Positions 12,201 to 19,495 of a stretch of DNA of 27,144 nt are shown piece after piece. This DNA comes from a virus. Position 1 is the stretch's first letter; each line of letters begins with the position of its first letter. Location of the stretch: positions 1 to 27,144 of IMG/VR virus record IMGVR_UViG_3300032323_000136. The stretch is one strand, 5' to 3'. The translations under genes were made by a program, and so were the position numbers. The notes under the pieces were generated by a model. That model searched no databases and had not been told where the DNA came from. It was given only the letters and a program-made list of their open reading frames with translations.

Positions 12201-14369
12201 AGTTCTACGATTGCTTGCAGAAGAAGGTGTTCTGGTAAAATGACTTTGTATAGAAGAATCAAATTCAACTGATTTACTAATTCTATGTGCAGATGTTTGT
12301 TTTACTGTTGTACCAATAGTGAGTGATGAACCATTTCCCACATATGTCTTAACATCAAAATGTTGTTCTGGACGTCTAATTACTGGATTTGGTAAATTAG
12401 TTGTGTTTAGTGATTTAAATCCAGCAGGTGGAGTGTATGCGAATGGACGTTGTCCAAAGTTTAAATTATTTGTTGCAGTAATTGAACCTGAATATTCAAC
12501 AATTCTAAATCTTAAAGCACCTCTTGGATTATATAAATTAAGCACGTTTGGTGTTAAAGAAGTAGTAATTGCACTATTTTTACGAATCCACAATCTACCT
12601 TCATCGGCATCGTAAGCAAAACAAACAGTTCCACCACCACCAGTTCTAATTGCCTCATTAACGTTTGCGTTACTAATTGCGCCATTATAAACGTTAATAC
12701 CTGTGCCTTGACAAGTGAATATAATAGCTGGTGTTGTTTCACTTCCGATTAGGTCGAATGACTCTGTTTCCATTAAAACCATGCCATTACGAGCATCTGA
12801 AGCATCGGAAATACTTACAGTATTTTCCCAATACCACTTACCAGTAGAAGGAAATGCCATAGAACAACCAATGTGTCTATCATTTCCTGGGTTTGTAGTT
12901 GTAACAGTTAATCCAGCATTACTTACAGTGGCAGAAGCAAAATTATCTGCAGGACTCATAATAGGATAGTTACCACGTTGAACACCACCAACATCTGGTA
13001 GTGAAGATACTGTTGCAATTCCTGGAACATCGACCAGTGAGTCGTAAGTAACAGCTGTTCGAGTATTAGATATATTATTTGAAGTCCAATAATTTCTATC
13101 TGTAGTTTGCATGTATGATTTAACACCACTACCTAAAGTTACCTGTCCACCCCATACATGAATAGTTTGTCCGTTGCCAATACTGTTACCGCCACCAAAC
13201 TGAATAGCCATTGAGCTAATATTGTCAACACCAGTAAAATCGAAATCAAATCTTTGCCAAGATGTCGTAACAGTTACTGTTTTAGTACCAGTGGCGACGA
13301 ATGGTGAAGGTTTATAAGCATAAAGATTTACGTTTAAGGAACCTGAAGGGACTTTTAACCAAACTGATGCGTTATATGTTTGACCAGCTAAACAATTTAT
13401 TTGCGCAGCAAATGCAAAATCAGTGGTGCTTGACGTATAGGATTCAGCAGTCGTTCCACCAAAAGGATCTGTAATATTTGTGGCTGAAGATGAAAAAGAA
13501 CCTTTAGCCCAAAAAGCATTATCGAACTGCTCAGAGAAAGACAATAAATTTGCAGTGCCTGTATAGACACCAGCATAGTTGGTACCAAAGCCAACCTGTC
13601 CGCTTGCGGCAACATTATGGTCTGTGAATGGTAAGTAAAAACCATTAGTACCATATGTACCAGTATACAGTTTTGGAACCCATGTTCCAGTTTCTGGATC
13701 AGTAAAACCAAATTCAGATGGAGTTAAGGCTTGGCCATCAATAAAATTAGTTTCAGCGATTAATCCATCATAGAAATATGAGGTTGCTCCATCAAATAGC
13801 CTACCTAAACCATGTTGTGTAGCAGAGTTGTAATAAGTTTGTAAATTTTGTGTCGGGTATGTTTCAGTTGTAAAGGAAGTTACTTGAACTCCATTGACAT
13901 ACAACTTTAATCTATTACGTTCAATTGCTTGTGTGGTATCCATAGCAACAACCACATGATACCAAGCGGAAGGGTCACGATAGGCTGCTGTAGAAACTAG
14001 CCTGTAAGTAATACCATTCTGTGTTTCAATAATTTGAAACGAACCAGCCATAAACTGGATAGAAGCCCACTGACTGGCTAAACTACCTGATGTGAATATA
14101 TGATTCTCATCAACAAGAAGACCTCTTTTAAACCATCCACTAAAAGTCCATGTTCTACGGTTTGATGCTGTTGCTGGAGTTCTATTTAAAAACCCACTAG
14201 CACTTCTTCTAAATCTTAGTGAACGAGATGGTGTCCAACGTCCAGTTGGAAACTCACCTAACGATGTTCTAACCTGTGCCTCTGCAAGAGTGAAGACACC
14301 ATTTGCTGAGTTAGCATCTGTAACTTGTTCAGTAGCGGAAATAAAACCACCAGTATAACGACGAGCCAT
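9285..14369 (-). CDS. Giant adhesin: two LamG and two SPRY-like domains, polyglycine domain, DUF7483-like C-terminus
   Basis: This 1694-aa protein is mosaic. Visible order: N-terminal 'NGVFTLAEAQ' motif (23-32); LamG-like domain 1 (about 50-250, 'RTWTFSGWFKRG' and 'DGLIAETNFIDGQALTPSEF'); CBM-like jelly roll (about 274-425, 'NLLSFSEQFDNAFWAKG'); SPRY-like domain 1 (about 470-645, 'GKWYWENTVSI', closing 'NFGQRPFAYTPPAGFKSLNT'); LamG-like domain 2 (about 697-897); glycine-rich domain (about 935-1165, starting 'GTYTWVAPTGVTSVNYLVVA'); SPRY-like domain 2 (about 1190-1365); C-terminal DUF7483-like region (about 1388-1686, 'PDLVWLKAR', 'EVPGFSSFGSYTGNGSTDGP', 'YVYAAFADAPF'). Known: LamG, SPRY and CBM folds often bind glycans or proteins. 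Inferred: the major host-recognition appendage, replacing a gp12/gp37-type fibre. ATG with AAAGG upstream supports the start. Its smaller paralogue lies upstream at 14975-18052. Confidence 0.88.
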   Translation of the reverse strand: MARRYTGGFISATEQVTDANSANGVFTLAEAQVRTSLGEFPTGRWTPSRSLRFRRSASGFLNRTPATASNRRTWTFSGWFKRGLLVDENHIFTSGSLASQWASIQFMAGSFQIIETQNGITYRLVSTAAYRDPSAWYHVVVAMDTTQAIERNRLKLYVNGVQVTSFTTETYPTQNLQTYYNSATQHGLGRLFDGATSYFYDGLIAETNFIDGQALTPSEFGFTDPETGTWVPKLYTGTYGTNGFYLPFTDHNVAASGQVGFGTNYAGVYTGTANLLSFSEQFDNAFWAKGSFSSSATNITDPFGGTTAESYTSSTTDFAFAAQINCLAGQTYNASVWLKVPSGSLNVNLYAYKPSPFVATGTKTVTVTTSWQRFDFDFTGVDNISSMAIQFGGGNSIGNGQTIHVWGGQVTLGSGVKSYMQTTDRNYWTSNNISNTRTAVTYDSLVDVPGIATVSSLPDVGGVQRGNYPIMSPADNFASATVSNAGLTVTTTNPGNDRHIGCSMAFPSTGKWYWENTVSISDASDARNGMVLMETESFDLIGSETTPAIIFTCQGTGINVYNGAISNANVNEAIRTGGGGTVCFAYDADEGRLWIRKNSAITTSLTPNVLNLYNPRGALRFRIVEYSGSITATNNLNFGQRPFAYTPPAGFKSLNTTNLPNPVIRRPEQHFDVKTYVGNGSSLTIGTTVKQTSAHRISKSVEFDSSIQSHFTRTPSSASNRRTWTWSAWVKRNVLGTDQRFFAAGNSDSTNGSFSFAFGTSNAIRMTAHNVAGNETNQLFTSTSDWYNIVISCDTTQVSAFNRMRIFVNGVYYPFSSYTAVPTQNQDLQINNNVLHTIGRHALNNGNHCDLYIAEVNFVDGQSLTASPFGEFDANSNWMPKRYIGTYGTNGYYLPFSDDRNVITLGYDTSGNNNNWTAVNITPPIPNSAPNVLYYGTPGTYTWVAPTGVTSVNYLVVAGGGGGGGNNHTVATGGGGGAGGMLTGTLSVTPGTSYTVTVGSGGAGGTGGAGTNGTNGTNSVFASLTSIGGGGGATNQKAGLSGGSGGGASGPTTPGSFAGGAGTAGQGNNGGSANQYQGGGGGGAGGVGDGPSNNPNGGAGLASSITGVSAFYAGGGGVTGGIGGGGNQGFAGVNNTGGGGGNGAGGANNPGASGGAGVVILSYTNASSYIGTGAETSLFNSAPFDTPTDYDDGTGVRGNYATMTSSTATITNGGLRVVTSSGESCASSTLSMTTGKWYFEAACTGNVTTGSAVGIVQAATYTSAHNMYEGSNRGYGYYGGGSGQGIFTNMPGSSPQSYGASWTTGDTIGCAFDADNGTLQFFKNGVSQGVYSGVVRNIEYRFAVGEGEGSATASFNINFGQNGFTYAPPSGFRALNTKNLKDVGSFNLPDSFGNFVTTPDLVWLKARSTASYGHRWTDTVRGPTRQLLSHDTGAQTTDTGGVQTFLPNGFQLANGQDYNNTGTSYVSWAWNRGRIPGFDIVSYGGNGAANQTIAHNLGNLPKMMIVKSTTNGTASWNSWNVWHANLSNGAQSYLRLNESAVQNTSGAVWGNAPPGNFTFSVGNSAGAGLNGTGDAFIAYLWAEVPGFSSFGSYTGNGSTDGPFIYTGFRPKWIMIKRTDATASWMIVDAARDPINPSSVALFAQLANAEAAGDAKDFVSNGFKIRSTGASENASGGNYVYAAFADAPFKYANAR
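10875..11567 (-). repeat. Polyglycine-rich domain coding segment inside the giant adhesin
   Basis: This stretch encodes about 230 residues rich in runs of Gly such as 'VVAGGGGGGGNN', 'GAGGTGGAGTNGTNGTNSV', 'YAGGGGVTGGIGGGGNQGF' and 'GGGGGNGAGGANN'. It is introduced by 'GTYTWVAPTGVTSVNYLVVA' and closes with 'GASGGAGVVILSYT'. That framing is typical of the phage and bacterial glycine-rich domain whose repeats can stack as polyglycine-II helices, as known for the Salmonella phage S16 gp38 adhesin. The segment is clearly more GC-rich than its surroundings because of GGN codons. The smaller adhesin lacks it. Confidence 0.85.
11321..11342 (-). repeat. 9-bp tandem repeat within the polyglycine segment
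   Basis: The plus strand reads ttccgtttg twice and then ttcc, encoding the GTNGTNGT part of the glycine-rich domain in frame. Its 9-bp period keeps the reading frame, so copy-number slippage would lengthen or shorten the domain without breaking it. Confidence 0.7.
12387..12461 (-). repeat. Homology tract shared with the 1025-aa adhesin gene (copy B)
   Basis: It encodes the closing block of SPRY-like domain 1, 'NFGQRPFAYTPPAGFKSLNT' and following residues. It is nearly identical in DNA to 16016-16090, with an unbroken 20-base match at 12436-12455 against 16065-16084. Conservation at the DNA level suggests recent duplication, conversion or exchange. Confidence 0.75.
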
Positions 14370-14402
14370 TTAATTACCTTTTATTGAGACTAACTCTTTT
14401 AT

Positions 14403-14963
14403 TTAGTTTGCTTTAGGAAAGTTGACTGAATCCATAACGGCAATCAATTCTTCCACAGTTGTTACTTCAGAAATAGCAGCAACAACTCTTTCTTGTTCAG
14501 CGATTACATCTGCACGATATTCAGAAACTTCTTCTGGAATTTCTAATCCTTCAACTTCTCCACGAATAACATAGTAGTCAGTTGGATGTAATAAACTATT
14601 TGTTGTGTATTTAATTTCTGCAGCGCATGTTGTCTTTAAACCTTTGGCAACTAGACGTTCATCTGTGTCTACCATTGCACCTAGACTAGAACTACCTTCA
14701 ACAACTGCTTCTGGATCGTAAACTTTAACATAAAGAGGATTTCCATCTTCGTCAGATTCTTCACGATCTTCTAAAATTTTTGGATTACCTACACTCCAGT
14801 AATATTTTGGATCATAGTTTACATCACCTCGTTTTTCAATGCCCAGTGATGCACGAATAGAAGGAGAAGTTCCTTCTAACCATGAATATGGATATGTAAA
14901 TCCGTTCAGAGTAATATCTGAATCTTCTGGGATTTGAGTTCCGTTTAAATAGTAAATTGTCAT
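14403..14963 (-). CDS. Tail-fibre-assembly-like protein, partner of the 1025-aa adhesin
   Basis: A 186-aa acidic protein. The N-terminal half has 'MTIYYLNGTQIPEDSDITLN' and 'SWLEGTSPSIRASLGIEKRG' followed by 'YDPKYYWSVGN', resembling the start of phage tail-fibre-assembly proteins. The C-terminal half has 'NSLLHPTDYYVIRGEVEGLE', 'YRADVIAEQERVVAAISEVT' and 'TVEELIAVMDSVNFPKAN', a DUF4376/Tfa-like helical region. The paralogue at 8683-9255 shares the layout (long N..L..(T/S)DwxxiRxxE....iP....RaDVxxE..R...AIS.V.TVEELI.V..S.NF). It starts 11 nt after the 1025-aa adhesin stop with a purine-rich AAAGAGAAAA leader. The pairing suggests a dedicated folding or assembly partner for that adhesin; this is inference from context. 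Confidence 0.82.
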   Translation of the reverse strand: MTIYYLNGTQIPEDSDITLNGFTYPYSWLEGTSPSIRASLGIEKRGDVNYDPKYYWSVGNPKILEDREESDEDGNPLYVKVYDPEAVVEGSSSLGAMVDTDERLVAKGLKTTCAAEIKYTTNSLLHPTDYYVIRGEVEGLEIPEEVSEYRADVIAEQERVVAAISEVTTVEELIAVMDSVNFPKAN

Positions 14964-14974
14964 TTGTTTTCTCT

Positions 14975-17900
14975 TTATCTTGCTCTGTTATTTAGGGCGA
15001 ATGGTGACTCTGCGAATGCTGCGTAAATATAAGTAAATCCAGAATGATTAACTAAGGTTGACGCATCTCGTATTCTTATACCGTTAGATACTACATCAAA
15101 ATATCCTGTTGGTCTTCTGTCAAATTCTGCTTGAGAATTATCTGACAGTAAAGTAAAACCAGTTAAGTTACCCCTATTGTCTCGTGTAGTATCAAATATT
15201 CCCCATGAGTCTTCACCAACTTTTTTAATCATAATCCATTTAGGTGCAAAACCAAGATTAATAAAAGGACTATCGGCTCCTGTTGAACTATTTCCTACGT
15301 ATGTTCCAAATTTGCTAAATCCTGGAACTTCAGCAAAACAATAAGCTATCATTCTGCTAGTGCTAGGATTACTCCACCAAGCAGAATTACCTGAAAACAC
15401 AGTAGAAGTTGGTGCAGTATTATTCCAAACTTGAGTTGTCGATGTTGGTCCAGCGGTAGAATTTAATTGAAATCTAACTCCAGCACCACTACCAGCGTGA
15501 TATACATCCCAGTTATTTGTGGTGTCTCTATTTTTTACAATAATCATTCTAGGAGCAACACCTAAACCATGACCAACTGTAAATGTTGAATTATTTAATG
15601 TGTAACTAACAACACTAAATCCAGCAGCGGGATTAGCATTTACTGTTGACGTGATAGAACCAGCAGTATTAGTCACAGTTGTATTTCCTGCTTTCCACTG
15701 CCAAGCAACAAATGCTTCTCCACTACCATTTTCATTTGCGTCTGTACCAAGAGAAAATCCATCTGAGTTAAAATTTGTCAAACTACTCCAGCTACCATCA
15801 GCAAAAGCTGTATTTGACATAAGATTAACAGTAGGACCACGAACAGAATCTACAAGAGTGTGGTTTCTATTGGCACCTCTAGATTTAATCCAAACTAGAT
15901 CTGGTTGAAAACCACTATTTTTAATATCTCTTGGTACACCAAGCCCACCATATAAGCTGACATCAAAATGTTTGGACGCTTGAACTGCAGCATTACCAAT
16001 AGTAGATGTTCCAAGTGCTCGGATATTAGTTGTATTTAAAGATCTAAATCCAGCAGGTGGGGTATATGCGAATGGACGTTGTCCGAAATTAGCAGTATAA
16101 ACTAAAGTTCCAGTACCAGAGGCAAAGGCTGGAGACATATTTTGATTGGCTGTAAAAGTTTGTGATGGGTTTGTATTAGCAGCTGGATTACCACTGGCTT
16201 GCCAAACTCCATTTATACCATACCAAATTCTACCAGCATCTAGATCTAATGCAAACATAAAAGTGTCGCCAACAGATCCATCTGTACCATAACTTGGAGC
16301 AGAACCATTATTATAAACACGTGGTGGGCTATTAATTTTGAGCCAACCATTTGCAGTTTCTCCAAAACTTTGTCCTACACCAGCCTCATTGGTTACACCA
16401 AATCTATAGTTTGCTCCACTAACCCAAAGAACTTCCCAATACCATTTACCAGTATTCTGGAATATAGTAGCTGGTTGAGCCGATGTACCAGTTACCGTAA
16501 CTGTTAAATTAGCATTAGAACATGTACCAAAATTGCTAAGTGGATTTATTGTGGCATAGTTACCAATAACTACACCACCAGTATCATTGGCAATTGTAGG
16601 TGCGTTGGTTGGTGAATCAACCATTGAGTCGTATGTTGCACCAGCAGTCACAGAGATATTGGCTGGAACCCAATCATTGACAGCTGCAGATCCTGAAGTT
16701 GCAATAAATCTATCTGGACCAACTCCAAGATTGACCTGTGGACCCCAAACTAAACAAGTTCCAGTACCAGCTAAACCAGCATGAGCAGATGATCCTGCTG
16801 GCCAAACAACTAAGTTAAAATTTGAGCCAGCATTATGACTAGTAGTTATAGATGCTCTATACCATCCGTTACCAACATGGGTCACAGTACCTTTAATTAA
16901 TCCAGAACCTGGAGATGTTGGCTGTAAAATATTAGGAGCATTATCACCATTCCAGACTAGAGTTATCATATCTCTATCAAAACCTGCAGGTACACCTAAT
17001 GCCAAAGTTGTTATTGCAGCAGTACCACGTTTTAAGTAAATGCTGGCGGTAACCTGAGTTCCGTCTATAGTAAATCCAAAATTATCTGATCGATTAAAAT
17101 ATTGATATATTGAAGTAGCACTAACTGTGGCTGCTGTCATAGTTCCATTCGGTGCTAGAGCATTGTTACTAGTTTTAGTGACAGTACCATCCCAGCTAGC
17201 ATTAGATAAATCTGTATTAGTAATATAGTTAGAGCCAGCAAAATTTTTACCTAAACCACGAAGACCAGAATTTTCAGTAAACGGTAAGTAGAAACCATTA
17301 ATACCAAATGTACCAGTATAACGCTTTGGTTGCCAGATATTTGTGTTTGGATCAAAGTATCCAAAATTACTTGGTTCTAATGCTTGTCCGTCAATCACAT
17401 AGTATTCAGATAACAAACCATCAAAAGATTCACTAGCAGACCAAGAACTATACGCTTCATGGCCAATAGCATGATAAGCAGCTTGGTTAAAGAAAACCAT
17501 CTGAAAATTTCGTGCTGGTGTTGTATAAGATTCAATAGCAGATCGAACACCATTAACATATACTCTAATTCTATCTGGAGCGATAGCGTTTGTAGTATCA
17601 ATAATAACAACAATATGATACCACGCAGAAGGATCTCTTAAAACTGCAGCAGTAACTGCACCACCTTCTTGTCCGCTACCACCAGAATTGGTAAACCCTA
17701 CACCTATTTTATTGTCACCACGTATATTAATACTATCAAACCAACCACTACCAAACCACCCTGCACTAAAGAAATTTTTCTGACTAGAGTCAATCAAACC
17801 TCTCTTCAACCAACAAGAAAGTGTAAATGTGGTTCTGCTACCAGCCACGGCATGCGTTTTAGTTAGTTCTGCCAGCGCAGAAGATCTGAATCTTAAAGAT

Positions 17901-18052
17901 CTGCCAATTTCATAGATGCCATCGGCTTCTTGCCACGTCCCTGCAGTCGTTGCATGATACTTATCTTTTAAATCCCATATACCATTATTTGATGTTAGTG
18001 ATAATGGTACTGGATTACCAGTGATAAAATTTCCTGGATAACTTTTAGACAT
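14975..18052 (-). CDS. LamG/SPRY/DUF7483-like adhesin (1025 aa)
   Basis: Visible order: N-terminal 'NNGIWDLKD' motif (22-30); LamG-like domain (about 50-258, 'RSLRFRSSAL', 'TTFTLSCWLKRG', 'AWYHIVVIIDTT', 'RIRVYVNGVRSAIESYTTPA', 'DGLLSEYYVIDGQALEPSNF'); CBM-like jelly roll (about 280-450, 'VGNGWYRASITT'); SPRY-like domain (about 500-660, 'NTGKWYWEVLWVSG', closing 'NFGQRPFAYTPPAGFRSLNT'); and a DUF7483-like C-terminus (about 694-1016, 'FQPDLVWIKSRGANRNHTLV', 'HGLGVAPRMIIVKNR', 'FAEVPGFSKFGTYVGNSSTG', 'FAPKWIMIKK', 'YIYAAFAESPF'). It is a compact version of the 1694-aa protein downstream, lacking its second LamG/SPRY pair and the polyglycine domain. AGGA upstream of the ATG supports the start. 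A role as host-binding tail appendage is inferred; no enzymatic motif is visible. Confidence 0.87.
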   Translation of the reverse strand: MSKSYPGNFITGNPVPLSLTSNNGIWDLKDKYHATTAGTWQEADGIYEIGRSLRFRSSALAELTKTHAVAGSRTTFTLSCWLKRGLIDSSQKNFFSAGWFGSGWFDSINIRGDNKIGVGFTNSGGSGQEGGAVTAAVLRDPSAWYHIVVIIDTTNAIAPDRIRVYVNGVRSAIESYTTPARNFQMVFFNQAAYHAIGHEAYSSWSASESFDGLLSEYYVIDGQALEPSNFGYFDPNTNIWQPKRYTGTFGINGFYLPFTENSGLRGLGKNFAGSNYITNTDLSNASWDGTVTKTSNNALAPNGTMTAATVSATSIYQYFNRSDNFGFTIDGTQVTASIYLKRGTAAITTLALGVPAGFDRDMITLVWNGDNAPNILQPTSPGSGLIKGTVTHVGNGWYRASITTSHNAGSNFNLVVWPAGSSAHAGLAGTGTCLVWGPQVNLGVGPDRFIATSGSAAVNDWVPANISVTAGATYDSMVDSPTNAPTIANDTGGVVIGNYATINPLSNFGTCSNANLTVTVTGTSAQPATIFQNTGKWYWEVLWVSGANYRFGVTNEAGVGQSFGETANGWLKINSPPRVYNNGSAPSYGTDGSVGDTFMFALDLDAGRIWYGINGVWQASGNPAANTNPSQTFTANQNMSPAFASGTGTLVYTANFGQRPFAYTPPAGFRSLNTTNIRALGTSTIGNAAVQASKHFDVSLYGGLGVPRDIKNSGFQPDLVWIKSRGANRNHTLVDSVRGPTVNLMSNTAFADGSWSSLTNFNSDGFSLGTDANENGSGEAFVAWQWKAGNTTVTNTAGSITSTVNANPAAGFSVVSYTLNNSTFTVGHGLGVAPRMIIVKNRDTTNNWDVYHAGSGAGVRFQLNSTAGPTSTTQVWNNTAPTSTVFSGNSAWWSNPSTSRMIAYCFAEVPGFSKFGTYVGNSSTGADSPFINLGFAPKWIMIKKVGEDSWGIFDTTRDNRGNLTGFTLLSDNSQAEFDRRPTGYFDVVSNGIRIRDASTLVNHSGFTYIYAAFAESPFALNNRAR
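16016..16090 (-). repeat. Homology tract shared with the 1694-aa adhesin gene (copy A)
   Basis: It encodes 'NFGQRPFAYTPPAGFRSLNT' and flanking residues at the end of the SPRY-like domain. The partner copy is 12387-12461, and the longest identical run is 20 bases at 16065-16084. It lies at a domain border, as expected for a module-exchange point. Confidence 0.75.
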
Positions 18053-18086
18053 GGTGTCCTATCTCGTTTTCAAAAACAACTAAAAT

Positions 18087-18491
18087 TTAAGCAATAGTTT
18101 CGAATGATGCCACAACTTCTAAGAAACCAGCAGTGCTTGCCTGAACTGATAATGATGCATTTTCTGGAACGTAGATAGAACCAGCTTTATCCAACAACAT
18201 TAAAGTTGTATTTGCAGGAACAGAAATCTGGAAAGCGATACGATATGGAGTACCACTAGAAGCTGTTGTGAGTGTACCATTAGTTACAGCATTTGCAGCT
18301 GAACGATATGATAGAGTAATAGTTGCTGCAGAAACACCATTCACGTTTGATACGAAAATGTTGTTTACTTTTAAAACAGTATTCGATGATGCTGCGTTAC
18401 TAATAAGAGCATTATCATTAGTGTTAGTCAGTGATTGAAAGGCAATATTACCTTTAATGTCTGCTACGTTTACAATATTTGGAGCTGCCAT
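18087..18491 (-). CDS. Small virion protein of unknown function (134 aa)
   Basis: A 134-aa protein starting 'MAAPNIVNVADIKGNIAFQS'. It is rich in Asn, Ser, Thr and Ala with alternating hydrophobic residues ('ATITLSYRSAANAVTNGTLT', 'YRIAFQISVPANTTLMLLDK', 'AGSIYVPENASLSVQASTAG'), then 'FLEVVASFETIA'. The pattern suggests one β-sandwich domain, like small decoration or fibre-associated proteins of marine myoviruses, with which its opening and ending look compatible. No catalytic motif, signal peptide or membrane segment is seen. It lies between the 319-aa fibre-like gene and the first adhesin, behind AAAGGA. I cannot assign a specific function. Confidence 0.78.
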   Translation of the reverse strand: MAAPNIVNVADIKGNIAFQSLTNTNDNALISNAASSNTVLKVNNIFVSNVNGVSAATITLSYRSAANAVTNGTLTTASSGTPYRIAFQISVPANTTLMLLDKAGSIYVPENASLSVQASTAGFLEVVASFETIA

Positions 18492-18516
18492 TTTAATTTA
18501 TCCTTTTTGTTAAAAA

Positions 18517-19476
18517 TTATCCGCCAAAGACGATCGCCATGGCAATTGCTTTACCTGTGTTAATACCTGCACTTGGTGTCTGCCAAGTAGGTGCACCAGT
18601 ACCACTTGATGTCAAAACTTGCCCTGATGATCCAGCCAAAGTAAATGCATAAGCACTACCAGTACCATAAGCCACAGCACCAGCAGTAGGTGTTGCTGTT
18701 GCGTTTGTACCACCACGAGCAACTGCCAATGTACCACTTGAAATATTACCAGCGTTAAGGGTAGTTAGTGAAGCACCAGATCCGCTAAAAATAGTGGCAG
18801 ATAGCTGTCCAGTAGATGGATTAAATGATAACTTAGTGCTAGAAACTTTAATTGCGTCGTTTCCAGAAGTCACATCACCCAGTAGCGGATAGTGTGTTGC
18901 ATTGGTAGTAGTATCATCAGTCAATGCTAGATTTGCAGCATTTGTTGAATTCGTCGCTGCAGTTGCAGTTGCTGCATTACCACCAATAGAAAGACCTGAC
19001 GCAGTTCCAGTTAAACCAGTTCCAGCACCAGTAAATGAACCAGCAGATAAAACACCAGTAGATGGATTATATGTTAAATCTGTGTCAGTTCTAACATTCT
19101 CGTCACCAGTAGCTGAGTCTGTAAAGTTGATAAAATGCGTAGCATTAGTGCTATTTGTCGCAACCAAAGTTACCTGAGTAGCAACAGACGCTGTACCTAT
19201 CAGATTACCGTTAATGGTTGAGACGTTAATATTACCAGAACCATCTCTACGAACAATAGTGTTATTCGTATTAGCAGTATCTTGATTATAACCGTCCAGA
19301 AGATCAGCGTCTAATCCAGAACCTGAGCCGTCTACAGTCAGAAGTTTAGTTAAAACGTCTGATGCGGTATACGCAGAAGTTTCTAATTTGTCATTGTTTA
19401 GATTAGTAAAGTTCTGATCCACTTCATTATTAGTGAGTGGACTTCCTTTGACCGATCTTAGGATAATGGTTGCCAT
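18517..19476 (-). CDS. Fibre-like virion protein (319 aa)
   Basis: It opens 'MATIILRSVKGSPLTNNEVD' then 'QNFTNLNNDK', a recurrent N-terminus of marine T4-like fibre and structural proteins. 'LLTVDGSGSGLDADLLDGYN' (about 45-64) is a widespread phage fibre repeat. A shaft follows with 'LTYNPSTGVLSAGSFTGAGT' and a second 'LSFNPSTGQLSATIFSGSGA', two copies of one repeat, with 'NATHFINFTDSATGDENV' and 'NATHYPLLGDVTSGNDAI' as a matching pair. The end is 'GSSGQVLTSSGTGAPTWQTP' followed by 'GINTGKAIAMAIVFGG', a hydrophobic tail shared by many cyanophage virion proteins. An exact TATAAATA lies 27 nt before the ATG, and AAGGAAAAACAATG gives the ribosome binding site. A short tail-fibre or appendage subunit is likely. 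Confidence 0.84.
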   Translation of the reverse strand: MATIILRSVKGSPLTNNEVDQNFTNLNNDKLETSAYTASDVLTKLLTVDGSGSGLDADLLDGYNQDTANTNNTIVRRDGSGNINVSTINGNLIGTASVATQVTLVATNSTNATHFINFTDSATGDENVRTDTDLTYNPSTGVLSAGSFTGAGTGLTGTASGLSIGGNAATATAATNSTNAANLALTDDTTTNATHYPLLGDVTSGNDAIKVSSTKLSFNPSTGQLSATIFSGSGASLTTLNAGNISSGTLAVARGGTNATATPTAGAVAYGTGSAYAFTLAGSSGQVLTSSGTGAPTWQTPSAGINTGKAIAMAIVFGG

Positions 19477-19495
19477 TGTTTTTCCTTATTTTCCT

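Noticed and set aside
14391-14404. ACTAAATA-like late box upstream of the 1694-aa gene
   Set aside because: It matches the late motif at only 6 of 8 positions and overlaps the preceding stop region; too weak to annotate in AT-rich DNA.
18053-18086. Possible terminator between the 134-aa and 1025-aa genes (AACTA...TAGTT followed by GTTTTTG)
   Set aside because: The stem is only 5 AT-rich base pairs with a 12-base loop, so it is not convincing.
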